The position numbers and the translations under genes were made by a program. DNA of 64,000 nt. Source: Aurantibacter crassamenti. Its GTDB lineage: Bacteria > Bacteroidota > Bacteroidia > Flavobacteriales > Flavobacteriaceae. The notes beneath the pieces were generated by a model that was not told the DNA's origin, ran no database searches, and saw only the letters and a list, made by a program, of their open reading frames with translations. The DNA lies in NCBI RefSeq assembly GCF_016811105.1, contig NZ_JAFBGM010000001.1:1802126-1866125 (forward strand), read 5' to 3'. Shown here piece after piece: positions 54,647 through 63,616 of the stretch. Within the stretch, counting starts at the first letter, position 1; each line of letters opens with the position of its first letter.

Positions 54647-57520
54647 TTGCCAAAATTAGAATATCTACGTTTGCGTTCCAATGGTCTTTTAAGACGGTCT
54701 GCCTATACATTGGGTTTGGTGGTTATACTTATTGTAATAGGTTTGTGGTTCGGGCAGCATTTAAATAAGAATGTCAATGAAGATGTTGTAGCGGCCGAAC
54801 AAAACACTAGAGAAGAAACTTCACCAACATATTTAGAAATTTCTCCTAAATATGCCCAGAATATTGACTCAGCGCCATACTTATCTTTTTCTGAAATTCA
54901 GAAAATCAGTTTTAATAAAACGGAAGTACCAATCGAACGAATGGGATACCATTATTGGTCACGTTTCTATTTAAATAACACACAGTTGCCGTCAATTGAT
55001 AAATATTTTGAACTTCAATTTGGTACTGCAGATGAATTACAATTATATGTTCCTATAAAGAACGGTGTGTATGCTTTATATAAATTGGGCCGTACTATTC
55101 CTAAAGTGAATAGTGTTTCACTTAATGATCTTAGCAGGGTTTTTCTTGAAACTAAAGAACTAGATCTAGAGCGTCCTTTCTATCTGCTAAATAGGCCCAT
55201 GTCTATTTTTGGACTTAATGCGCTCTATGCTCCTGTTAAGGTTAGTTTACATAAAGCGGAGCCGTTTTTACTTTCTACAACTAATAAAAATAGAGATCGT
55301 TCTCAAAAAGTATACGATTTTTGGTTTTATACTCTTTTTGGGATAATATTTTCAGTGTTTCTTTTTGCAATTATTCGGTATTTTTTAACTCAAAGTTTAT
55401 ATTATTTGCTATATGCGGCATATCTTTTTTTCTTAGGTATAAATACAATTCATCGCATCTTTATTTTTCAAGAAATACTGGCCGATTGGCATCCTCACCT
55501 TTATTTCTACTTGAACCAATTGGGAGCAATTTTTGGCATATTTTTTCATGCATTATTTACCTTTTATTTTGTAAACGTTCGTAAAAACTACCCAAAGTTA
55601 TTGCCTTATTATTTAGCATTTTTAAATGGACAGATTGTCTTTTATGTAATTTACTTCACTCTCATAGTGTTTTTTCCTTTCTATAAATATCATGAAATAC
55701 TTATCGATATTCAGATATTTACACTGATTGCAATTAATGGGATTTTAATTTCTTATATGATGTATGCTAAACGATTATTACACACAATGCTGATATTAAT
55801 TGGTAGCCTGATGTTGATAATTGGGAACTTTTTTGTGATTTTGTTTGACAACACCTTTATTATGATGCCAATAGTCACCCTAGAAAGCATTCTGTTTATT
55901 ACTGTTTTTTCGTACTTAGATAAAATTCAATATAAAAAAGCTGTTGAAAGAGATCAATTGGAAGAACTTAATGCTCATAAAGCAAAAATGTTCGCCAACA
56001 TTACTCACGAATTTCGTACGCCGCTAACGGTTATTCTTGGAATGGTAGATTCTATTAAAGAAAACTATGCCAAGACATCATATAATAATATGGACCAATC
56101 ATTAGAAATGATATATCGTAATGGTAAAAATGTTTTGCATTTGGTTAATGAATTATTGGACTTAGCAAAAGTAGAAAGTGGTTCAATGACTATGACAATC
56201 GTACAAATTAATGTGGTTCCGTTTGTTAAATATGTAAGTGAGAGTTTTCATTCCTTGGCGGAGACAAAAAAAATTAATCTTACTGTGTATTCTGAAATTG
56301 ACGGTTTACAGATGGATGTTGACACACATATGCTTTCTTCAATTATTTCTAACCTACTTTCAAATGCTATAAAATTTACAAATGCAGGGGGTAAAATTAT
56401 AGTTCATCTAAACAAAGCTAAGTTAAAAGGAAATGACGTTTTTGTTATTAAAGTGAAAGATAATGGTCTTGGGTTAGCTGAAAGGGAAAAAGAACATCTA
56501 TTTAATCGTTTTTATCAAGTTAATAATACTACTTCTCGTGATCAAGAGGGTACAGGAATAGGCCTTTCTCTAGTCAAAGAATTTGTTGAGCTTATGAATG
56601 GTTCAATTGGGGTTGAAAGTAAGTTTGGTGAAGGAAGCACATTTACAATACAATTGCCTATAACTAAAGATGCGCATGCTGTTGAAGACCCGAAAGTAAA
56701 TGGAGCAAAGTTTCTAATTCAACCTGAAATTACCTTAGAGAATGATAAATTACATATTGAAAGTAACAAAGAAGCTCCGTTGGTTCTAATTATTGAAGAT
56801 AATTTGGATGTAGCGCATTATATTAAAACATGTTTGAGAGGGGCGTATCGAATGCTACATGCAAAAGATGGAGTTTTAGGAATAGATGCAGCATTTGAAC
56901 ATATTCCTGATATAATTATTTCTGATGTAATGATGCCTGGAAAAGATGGTTTTGAGGTCTGCGCAACTTTAAAGGCGGATGAACGAACAGATCATATTCC
57001 TATAATTATTTTAACTGCTAAAGTAACTACTGAAGATCGGTTGACTGGGCTTTCATATGGTGCTGATGCATATCTCGCTAAGCCTTTTGATGAGAAAGAA
57101 CTATTTACACGCTTAAATCAGCTTATTTTAAATAGAAAAAAGCTAATTAATAAGCTGGAGAAGAATGGGTTAATATCATTGTTACAAGCGAAAGTCGAAA
57201 ATCCAAAAACTAAATTTTTACAACAAATTATACAGCGAATACATGAAAATATTGACAATGCTAATTTCGGCCCAACACAATTGGCAAAAGAAATGCATTT
57301 AAGCGAGTCTCAGGTGTATAGAAAGTTAAAATCAATAACCGATAAGTCTACGGCTATTTTTATTCGATCCATACGTTTACAAAAAGCCAAGGAACTCATT
57401 AAAACCACTAATAAAAACATTTCTGAAATCGCATATGAAACCGGTTTTAAAGATCCTTCTTGGTTTGGTCGTGCCTATAAAGAAGAATTTGGATATTCTC
57501 CAGCAAAACAGAATAAATAG
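54647..57520 (+). CDS. 7TM hybrid histidine kinase with response-regulator and AraC HTH output
   Basis: One-protein two-component system of 957 residues. An N-terminal helix (about 18-38) and an extracytoplasmic 7TMR-DISMED2-like sensor domain (40-200) lead to seven helices (about 220-430). HisKA follows with phospho-acceptor His454 in ITHEFRTPLT, an HATPase domain with LLSNAIKFT, DNGLGL and GTGIGLSLV, a receiver with Asp760 in SDVMMPG, and a C-terminal AraC HTH. The start is TTG 54647: a stop lies two codons upstream and no Met occurs for almost 100 residues. It probably controls the adjacent LRR lipoprotein or the regulators downstream (inference from position). Confidence 0.93.
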   Translation: MPKLEYLRLRSNGLLRRSAYTLGLVVILIVIGLWFGQHLNKNVNEDVVAAEQNTREETSPTYLEISPKYAQNIDSAPYLSFSEIQKISFNKTEVPIERMGYHYWSRFYLNNTQLPSIDKYFELQFGTADELQLYVPIKNGVYALYKLGRTIPKVNSVSLNDLSRVFLETKELDLERPFYLLNRPMSIFGLNALYAPVKVSLHKAEPFLLSTTNKNRDRSQKVYDFWFYTLFGIIFSVFLFAIIRYFLTQSLYYLLYAAYLFFLGINTIHRIFIFQEILADWHPHLYFYLNQLGAIFGIFFHALFTFYFVNVRKNYPKLLPYYLAFLNGQIVFYVIYFTLIVFFPFYKYHEILIDIQIFTLIAINGILISYMMYAKRLLHTMLILIGSLMLIIGNFFVILFDNTFIMMPIVTLESILFITVFSYLDKIQYKKAVERDQLEELNAHKAKMFANITHEFRTPLTVILGMVDSIKENYAKTSYNNMDQSLEMIYRNGKNVLHLVNELLDLAKVESGSMTMTIVQINVVPFVKYVSESFHSLAETKKINLTVYSEIDGLQMDVDTHMLSSIISNLLSNAIKFTNAGGKIIVHLNKAKLKGNDVFVIKVKDNGLGLAEREKEHLFNRFYQVNNTTSRDQEGTGIGLSLVKEFVELMNGSIGVESKFGEGSTFTIQLPITKDAHAVEDPKVNGAKFLIQPEITLENDKLHIESNKEAPLVLIIEDNLDVAHYIKTCLRGAYRMLHAKDGVLGIDAAFEHIPDIIISDVMMPGKDGFEVCATLKADERTDHIPIIILTAKVTTEDRLTGLSYGADAYLAKPFDEKELFTRLNQLILNRKKLINKLEKNGLISLLQAKVENPKTKFLQQIIQRIHENIDNANFGPTQLAKEMHLSESQVYRKLKSITDKSTAIFIRSIRLQKAKELIKTTNKNISEIAYETGFKDPSWFGRAYKEEFGYSPAKQNK

Positions 57521-57549
57521 CTAACAATCAATTGTTTAAAAATTATATA

Positions 57550-57564
57550 TTGCATGTTATGCAA
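57550..57564. repeat. Short palindrome between the hybrid kinase and the LRR lipoprotein gene
   Basis: TTGCAT and ATGCAA around GTT, 119 bp upstream of the lipoprotein ATG. A candidate operator or weak chance repeat; no T-run follows. Confidence 0.4.
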
Positions 57565-57682
57565 AAATAGTGCTTGTATTTACTTCGCGATTCATAATTA
57601 GTACTAGATTTTGAAAAAATAGTGATTACCCTTTATTCCTGAGCTTGATATCATTGTATCATAATAATTTAAAACTTAAATT

Positions 57683-58927
57683 ATGAAATCGATACAGGCA
57701 GTTTTGAAGGCAAATATAAAAGCGAGCATCATTATGCTGCTGCTTCTTATAATTGGTGTTGCCAGTTGTAGCAAAGATGAAACAACTCCAACCCCAGCAC
57801 CAGTTCAACAGGAGAATTTGGAACCTGAGCCTGAGCCCGAGCCAGAACCAGAACTGGTATTAAGTAGTGATAAACAGTTAACCAGTTTTCGATTTACAGG
57901 GATTGTGAATAGTGGAGTTACTGTTGATATTCCAGGCGAAATTGATGAGGAGGGTAAAGCTATTGCCATGGAAATGCCAAATGGAACAGAAATAACCGCC
58001 TTGGAACCCGAATTGGAAATTCCGGAAAACGCGATATACGAGCCTAAAGGTCCACAAGACTTCAGTTCGCCTATTAACTATACAGTCACAGCCGAAGATG
58101 GCACAAGCCGAACCTATCTGGTAACTGTAGACGTGCTCCTTAGTCAGAAAGAAATCCTATTGCTTATCTCAGAGCTCAATCCTGACAACACGTTAAATTG
58201 GAACGAATCAGACAATTTAAGCGATTGGCCAGAGATTACCATAGATGAAAATGGTTTTGTAATTGAATTAGAAATAAACAACAGAAAATTAACAACAATA
58301 CCGCCAGAAATTGGGCAATTATTTAGCCTAAAACGACTGCTCATTAGTAATATGCAGATCGAAACCTTACCGAAAGAAATAGGGCAATTGAGAAATCTGA
58401 AGATGTTACATGCTCAAATCAATCTAAGCGACCTTCCTAAAGAGATTGGTCAGTTAAATAATCTGGAGACTCTTAATTTAAACGTTAACTTCTTGAGTAA
58501 TCTTCCGGCTGAAATTGGGCAGTTGAGTAGTTTGAAGACTCTTTTTGTGTTCGGCAACAAACTAAGTAGCCTGCCCATAGAAATAGGGCAGTTAACCAAT
58601 TTGGAAAATCTAGGTTTGAGTAGTAACCAGCTAACTTCTTTGCCAACAGAAATTAAACAACTGGTGAATTTAACAGGCTTAGACGTTAGTAATAATAAGC
58701 TGAGCAAGTTCAATCATGTACCGTTTATACCTTCAAATAACAATTCTAATATTCTTAACTGTTCCACGGAGACTAATCTAAAGGATTTACGCTTAACGGG
58801 CAATTCTGATCTCACGGCTATCAGTCAATGTATCTGTGATTTAGATGTTGATAATGGAGGTGCTGTTGATATAGATATTGTGCCCAATGGGGTAGATTGT
58901 ATAAGCAGTAATGTCATTGGAAATTAA
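57683..58927 (+). CDS. Leucine-rich-repeat surface lipoprotein
   Basis: 414 residues. The lipoprotein signal ends in the lipobox GVASC at about residue 30. A stalk follows (TPTPAPVQQ, then a run of Glu-Pro pairs at about 48-58), then an Ig-like Bacteroidota domain (about 60-150, ending YTVTAEDGTSRTYLVTV). The C-terminal half has six leucine-rich repeats with an LP.EIGQL..L..L pattern, capped by a Cys-containing segment. Such proteins are usually exposed ligand-binding proteins. GC content and codon use look somewhat richer here than in neighbours, hinting at transfer, though not measured. It lies right after the hybrid kinase. Confidence 0.85.
   Translation: MKSIQAVLKANIKASIIMLLLLIIGVASCSKDETTPTPAPVQQENLEPEPEPEPEPELVLSSDKQLTSFRFTGIVNSGVTVDIPGEIDEEGKAIAMEMPNGTEITALEPELEIPENAIYEPKGPQDFSSPINYTVTAEDGTSRTYLVTVDVLLSQKEILLLISELNPDNTLNWNESDNLSDWPEITIDENGFVIELEINNRKLTTIPPEIGQLFSLKRLLISNMQIETLPKEIGQLRNLKMLHAQINLSDLPKEIGQLNNLETLNLNVNFLSNLPAEIGQLSSLKTLFVFGNKLSSLPIEIGQLTNLENLGLSSNQLTSLPTEIKQLVNLTGLDVSNNKLSKFNHVPFIPSNNNSNILNCSTETNLKDLRLTGNSDLTAISQCICDLDVDNGGAVDIDIVPNGVDCISSNVIGN
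58289..58699 (+). repeat. Six leucine-rich repeats of about 69 bp
   Basis: Codes for six units, five of 23 residues and one of 22, each with the core LP.EI.QL. The DNA of successive units is alike (GAAATTGGGCA and variants) but diverged, consistent with old internal duplications. Confidence 0.88.
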
Positions 58928-58951
58928 TCATAATATTATAAATAAAGCATT

Positions 58952-59104
58952 ATGAAAAAAAGTGCTAATCGTAATTTACTGGATAATCGCTTACGTTATT
59001 TTCATCTAAGGAATTATGAAAAATCCAAAAGTGTTATAGAATTTGTTGGGCTAATTCCCAAATTGTCTCATATGCTTTTAAAGAATCATTTGTACTATTT
59101 TTAG
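58952..59104 (+). CDS. Possible 50-residue basic protein
   Basis: An ATG-to-TAG frame of 50 codons in the gap between the LRR lipoprotein and the first DUF4242 regulator, beginning MKKSANRNLLDNRLRYFHLR. It is Lys/Arg/Asn-rich and has no recognised motif or signal. It is short enough to be chance in AT-rich DNA; the nearby ATG after a purine-rich stretch is its only support. Confidence 0.2.
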   Translation: MKKSANRNLLDNRLRYFHLRNYEKSKSVIEFVGLIPKLSHMLLKNHLYYF

Positions 59105-59194
59105 AATAAAACGTTCCATTGCACTAATTTTTGTTTTTGTATATTTATGATAATCAGATTTTTAGCAAAATAACCATCTAAATTTTTTTGAGAT

Positions 59195-60271
59195 ATGCCG
59201 CTTTATATGGACATACACAAAGTTGAATCCGATAATTTTACAGTTGAAGATGTAATTCAAGCACATTTACATGATTTAGCCATTCAAGAACGTTTTGGAG
59301 TAATACAACGAAAGTATTGGGTAAACGAAAAAGACAAAATGGTTTTCTGTTTAATGGAAGGCCCAAATAAAGAAGCTTGTCATAAAACACATTCGGAATC
59401 GCACGGGATGACTGCTTGTAATATTATTGAAGTTTCTGATGATGAATACAATATTTTCATGTCGCGTGGCAGCACGCAAAAGGAGGATTTGGCATATACG
59501 GCAGATGGTGATATCGATACGGGGTTTAGAACTATTATGTTGATTAGTACCTCAGATTTTTCAGGGAATTACCTCCATTACGTAAAAGAAGCTAGGCGTT
59601 TAATAGATAAATTTCATGGAAAAATAGTGCGTCAACCAAATAATGATGAAACAATGGCTTCATTTTTATTAGCTTCTGATGCCATTATTGCTGCTATGGC
59701 CATTGCCAAATTGCTACAGACTATTCCCGATAATTTTGAATATCGGTTGGCTTTGGTTAGTGGAAATCCAGTTGATGAAAAAGGAGTAGATCTTTTTGAA
59801 GAAACGAAAAAAAGAGTACGCACTTTATGTTGGATTGGTTTAAGTAAAGTAGTCTATATGGATGCTATTACCGAAGCACTATCACAAAAAGAATCTAATA
59901 CTCCGAAAGTAAATCATGCAAATGTAAAAATAGTAAACACCTCCGATTTATTGTTTTGCGAAAAACTGTCTAAAATTCTAAACAGCGAATTGAATAATGC
60001 CGATTTTAAAAGTGATAACCTAGGTCAGCTTTTAAACTTGAGCAAGGCGCAGACCTATAGAAAAATAAAGTCTCTCACAGGTATGTCTCCAAATACATTA
60101 ATCCGAGAACTTAGGTTGCGAAAATCACTGAAAGCACTAAAAAGTAATCAGCAAACAGTGGCTGAAATTGCATATGAACTCGGTTTCAATAGTCCTACTT
60201 ATTTTACAAGAGTCTTTAGAAATCGGTATGAAGTGCTTCCAACTTCCTTCGCTAGATTAAACGCCATTTGA
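59195..60271 (+). CDS. DUF4242 / cyclase-like / AraC HTH regulator, copy A
   Basis: 358 residues in three parts. Residues 1-90 match the DUF4242 (SCO4226-like nickel-binding) pattern: MPLYMDIHKV, KYWVNEKDKMVFCLMEGPNK and a CHKTHSESHGM metal-type motif. Residues about 106-233 follow the order of class III nucleotide cyclases (FRTIMLI, GKIVRQ, MASFLLASDAIIAAMAIAK, RLALVSGNPVDEKGVDLFEE), but the catalytic Asp motifs are gone, so it should not make cyclic nucleotides. Residues about 250-356 are an AraC HTH (AQTYRKIKSLTG, VAEIAYELGFNSPTYFTRVF). Cytoplasmic. It probably senses a metal or ligand and binds DNA. The next gene, 24 bp on, is its paralogue. Confidence 0.85.
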   Translation: MPLYMDIHKVESDNFTVEDVIQAHLHDLAIQERFGVIQRKYWVNEKDKMVFCLMEGPNKEACHKTHSESHGMTACNIIEVSDDEYNIFMSRGSTQKEDLAYTADGDIDTGFRTIMLISTSDFSGNYLHYVKEARRLIDKFHGKIVRQPNNDETMASFLLASDAIIAAMAIAKLLQTIPDNFEYRLALVSGNPVDEKGVDLFEETKKRVRTLCWIGLSKVVYMDAITEALSQKESNTPKVNHANVKIVNTSDLLFCEKLSKILNSELNNADFKSDNLGQLLNLSKAQTYRKIKSLTGMSPNTLIRELRLRKSLKALKSNQQTVAEIAYELGFNSPTYFTRVFRNRYEVLPTSFARLNAI

Positions 60272-60295
60272 TAGGAAATTATGTATTTTTAGTAC

Positions 60296-61375
60296 ATGCC
60301 ACTATTTATGGACATACACGTAGTAGAAGATGAGGCTTTTGATGAAATTGCTGCGATGAAAGGGCACCATAAAGATATTGCGGTTCAGAGTAAGTTTGGT
60401 GTTACCAGTCTCAAGTATTTTTTAAACCTTTCGGAGAAAAAGGTTTTTTGCTTATTAGATGCTCCCAATAAAAAGGCCTGTGAAAATGTTCATTTGGCAG
60501 CTCACGGTATTGGTGCCTGTAATGTCATCGAACTTTCCAGCGAAATTGATTTCAAAGTGTTTTTAGGTGAAGGTGCTAAAGATGAAAATGATATGGCCCT
60601 TACATTAACGGGAGAAATAGATACGGGCTATCGGAGTATAATTATGATTTGCCCTGTTTTTTTTGAGGATATTCAAGTACATGTACTAGATAAACTTTAT
60701 AGTTTTATTGAAACATATGAGGGTAAAAGAATTGCGCTACCTGAAGCGGGTATTTTGGTCTCTTTTGTAAATCCTAGTCAATCTATTGCAGCAGTAAAAG
60801 CCATTCGTGAGTGCCTCGATACTTTTAAGGATAAACTCGAATATAATTTAGCTCTTGTAACTGGTAAACCGGTAGATGAAAAAGGCAACGAATTGTTTGA
60901 AGAAGCTAAAAGAGCCCTAGTTTCAATTAATGATTTAGGTACAACAAGAACCATACATATAGATAGTGTTACATTAGAATTAGCAGGAAAAATAGCTAAA
61001 CAACAAGAATCGATTGGTACAAATGTGCGTAAATTAACTAGTACTGACTTAGCCTTTTATGCTAAATTATGGAACATTTTTAATGAACAAATTCAAAATG
61101 CAGATTTTACTAGTGTGCAACTCAGTTTTGAATTGGGTCTTAGTAAAACTCAATCCTATAGAAAAATAAAAGCACTAACTGAAATGGCTCCCAATCAACT
61201 GATTCGAGAAATGCGTTTGCGCCGGTCATTAAGAACTTTAAAGAATAACAATAAGACTGTTGCTGAAATTGCATATGAATTTGGTTTTAATAGCCCTACT
61301 TACTTTACAAGAGTTTTCAGAAAGCGATACAAAATTTTACCAACAGAGTTTGCTAAGCTTGCTAATATGGCTTAG
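60296..61375 (+). CDS. DUF4242 / cyclase-like / AraC HTH regulator, copy B
   Basis: A 359-residue tandem paralogue of copy A with the same three parts: a DUF4242 domain (MPLFMDIHVVEDEAF, FCLLDAPNKKACENVH, AAHGIGACNVIEL), a cyclase-like middle (YRSIIMI, GKRIALPEAGILVSF, SIAAVKAIRECL, LALVTGKPVDEKGNELFEEA) that has also lost its catalytic Asp, and an AraC HTH (SYRKIKALTEMAPNQLIREM, FGFNSPTYFTRVFRKRY). The HTH half is the best-conserved part between copies. The metal motif differs from copy A: the first His is missing, so their ligands may differ. Probably one operon with copy A. Confidence 0.85.
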   Translation: MPLFMDIHVVEDEAFDEIAAMKGHHKDIAVQSKFGVTSLKYFLNLSEKKVFCLLDAPNKKACENVHLAAHGIGACNVIELSSEIDFKVFLGEGAKDENDMALTLTGEIDTGYRSIIMICPVFFEDIQVHVLDKLYSFIETYEGKRIALPEAGILVSFVNPSQSIAAVKAIRECLDTFKDKLEYNLALVTGKPVDEKGNELFEEAKRALVSINDLGTTRTIHIDSVTLELAGKIAKQQESIGTNVRKLTSTDLAFYAKLWNIFNEQIQNADFTSVQLSFELGLSKTQSYRKIKALTEMAPNQLIREMRLRRSLRTLKNNNKTVAEIAYEFGFNSPTYFTRVFRKRYKILPTEFAKLANMA

Positions 61376-61432
61376 AATAAAAATATTTTCTAATAGTAAA
61401 ACCTCGAAATTGTTTTAAGCTTTCAAAAAATT

Positions 61433-63361
61433 ATGAAAAAAGAAAAGAACATTTCTATGGACGAATCATTAATCAACCAATTAAATGATATTCTTGAACG
61501 TAATTTAGAAAATGAGCAATTTGGTGTAAAGGAATTAGCTGCTGAAATAGGAATAAGCAGATCCCAATTACATAGAAAGCTTAATTCTTTAATAGACAAA
61601 TCTTGCAGCCAATTTATCCGTGAGTATAGACTTCAAAAAGCAATGGAGATGCTGCAGGAGAAAATAGCAAATGTATCTGAAATCGCTTATAGGGTAGGAT
61701 TTAGTAGTCCAACCTATTTTAATACTTGTTTTAAAGATTATTATGGTTATCCGCCTGGTGAAGTTAAATATAGAGCTGCTAATACATCATATGTTGTAGA
61801 CGGCAGGGCGGAAGCAAGTAAAAATATATCGGATATTGGCAAGTTGGCTAACAATAAAAAAGTTTTGATTATACTAGCTTCTATTGCCTTGATTTTTATA
61901 GGTTATTTTTTGATAAATGCAGTATCAAAGACTAATCATCACGTTGAAAATTTGGTCAACGAGGTAAGTAAATCATCTATTGCTGTTTTGCCATTTAAGA
62001 ACTTAAGTGATAATAAAGAAAGTGAGTATTTTGCAGAAGGTGTGGCACAATCCATACAAAGTCATTTAAACAAAATTACTGGACTAAAATTAATTTCAGA
62101 AACTAGTACGGCTCAATATAGAGAAACAACGAAAACTAGTCCGCAAATTGCAACAGAACTTAATGTTTCACATTTATTGGTGGCTAGTGTTCAAGAATAC
62201 GAAGATAAAGTTCGGGTCATTGTTTCATTAATTGATGCTAAAAAAGATGAACTTTTATGGTCAGATACTTATGACAGAGATCTAATAGATATTTTTAATA
62301 TTCAATCAGAAATATCTAAACAAATTGCCACAGAATTAGAGGTGGTTCTTTCTCCAGCTCAAATAAGCCAAATTGAAAAGATACCTACAACCGACATCGA
62401 GGCATACAACCTTTATCAAAAAGGGAAGCATTTTTTTAATATGAAGAATCACTTACATGGAAAAGGAGAAAAGAGTGTTCAGTACTTAAGAGAAGCAATT
62501 GAAAAAGATCCGGAGTTTGCATTAGCACATGCAGCATTAGCAACGGTTTATTTATTCTCCGGTGAAAATTTGTATAAAGATAATTCTGTAGAACTTGTCG
62601 AGAAATTAGCGTTAAGAGCATTAGCGCTAGATAGTACCATTTCTGAGGCTCATGTAGCTTTGGGCACCTTGGCTTGTATGTACGAATGGAACTGGGAAAA
62701 AGCACAGAAGGAATTCCAGCATGCCATACGATTAAATCCAAATAATTCAGACGCATACATCCATTATTCACAATTTTTATATAGTGTAAAGGGTGAGCCT
62801 GAAAAAGCTCGAAATTTTATAGAAAAGGCGCTACAACTAGATCCATTATCGTATGTGGGTGTTCTAAAAAGTGCTCAATATTATTTGAATGACGATAAAT
62901 ATGAAAAGACCTTTGAGGAAACATCCAAATTGAAGGAAATAAACGAGCAGAATATGTATTCGTATTGGATTAATTTTCATGTCTACGACGCGCTGGGAAA
63001 TAAAAATAAAGCTATTAATGAACTAGTAACCTATTATAATTTAAATAACACAACTATTGATTCGCTGGAGTTAGCCTATGATATTAACGGATTGAAAGGG
63101 GTATATTCTTATTATACTGAAAATAACATTAAACGATATGGGCAGGTTTCGAATTTCAACGAATTTGTCTTATATGCGGATGCGCAAGCGCACGCTTACT
63201 TTGGTAATAATGAAAGAGCTTTTGAGTATCTTGAAGTTGCATTAGAAAGGCGATGCAGTTATTTATATGAAATAAAATATGATCCCAGTTTTATAAATCT
63301 TCGCTCCGAACCTCGATTTTTGAACATTCTCGATAAAATGAACTTGGGCCATTACAATTAA
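61433..63361 (+). CDS. Membrane-anchored AraC regulator with TolB-like/TPR sensor
   Basis: 642 residues. The AraC HTH is N-terminal (about 10-110: SQLHRKLNSLIDKS, VSEIAYRVGFSSPTYFNTCF), one helix crosses the membrane at about 144-164, and the rest lies outside. There, residues 181-310 form a TolB-like domain (SSIAVLPFKNLSDNKESEYF, LLVASVQEYEDKVRVIVSLI, LLWSDTYDRDL), followed by TPR repeats to the end. The order HTH-helix-sensor recalls ToxR/CadC, but with an AraC domain. The TolB-like/TPR block is common behind class III adenylate cyclases. It should bind DNA while membrane-bound. It lies 57 bp after copy B. Confidence 0.88.
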   Translation: MKKEKNISMDESLINQLNDILERNLENEQFGVKELAAEIGISRSQLHRKLNSLIDKSCSQFIREYRLQKAMEMLQEKIANVSEIAYRVGFSSPTYFNTCFKDYYGYPPGEVKYRAANTSYVVDGRAEASKNISDIGKLANNKKVLIILASIALIFIGYFLINAVSKTNHHVENLVNEVSKSSIAVLPFKNLSDNKESEYFAEGVAQSIQSHLNKITGLKLISETSTAQYRETTKTSPQIATELNVSHLLVASVQEYEDKVRVIVSLIDAKKDELLWSDTYDRDLIDIFNIQSEISKQIATELEVVLSPAQISQIEKIPTTDIEAYNLYQKGKHFFNMKNHLHGKGEKSVQYLREAIEKDPEFALAHAALATVYLFSGENLYKDNSVELVEKLALRALALDSTISEAHVALGTLACMYEWNWEKAQKEFQHAIRLNPNNSDAYIHYSQFLYSVKGEPEKARNFIEKALQLDPLSYVGVLKSAQYYLNDDKYEKTFEETSKLKEINEQNMYSYWINFHVYDALGNKNKAINELVTYYNLNNTTIDSLELAYDINGLKGVYSYYTENNIKRYGQVSNFNEFVLYADAQAHAYFGNNERAFEYLEVALERRCSYLYEIKYDPSFINLRSEPRFLNILDKMNLGHYN

Positions 63362-63451
63362 TTATTATTCTTATCTGATGGGTTTTTTGCGGTTGGATTA
63401 AAGCGAATAAATTATTTTTTCGATACCACCTGCCGACTTTTGTTACCATCC

Positions 63452-63482
63452 GTAAATACAACCTTTTAAAGGTAAATACAAC
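63452..63482 (+). promoter_or_regulatory. Direct repeats GTAAATACAAC, 20 bp apart
   Basis: Two perfect 11-bp copies at 63452-63462 and 63472-63482, start-to-start 20 bp, about two helix turns. This matches how AraC-family proteins bind paired half-sites on one DNA face. It lies 90 bp past the membrane AraC regulator and 165 bp before the next gene. Confidence 0.55.
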
Positions 63483-63508
63483 ATAATTTAAAGTCTTTAA
63501 ATTATGTT
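63480..63508. promoter_or_regulatory. 29-bp perfect palindrome
   Basis: Fourteen-base arms (63480-63493 and 63495-63508, each with the core CATAATTTAAAG or its complement) around a single T. It is AT-rich and lacks a following T-run, so it is more likely an operator than a terminator. It overlaps the end of the second direct repeat and lies 108 bp before the ATG at 63617. Confidence 0.6.
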
Positions 63509-63616
63509 TATTACACTTCTAAATAAACTTTAAAATAACTGCAACAGTGGTGTTATTTACTATCTAATGTTTTGAGGAATCTTTGCTGTATTATAAATCC
63601 TTAAAAGTATAACATC

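Noticed and set aside
58289-58699. Regular repeats that might suggest a CRISPR-like array
   Set aside because: The period of 69 bp is an in-frame 23-residue leucine-rich repeat. There are no unique spacers and no cas genes. No CRISPR array was seen in the window.
59510-59900. Calling the twin regulators active adenylate cyclases
   Set aside because: Both metal-binding Asp motifs of class III cyclases are missing in both copies.
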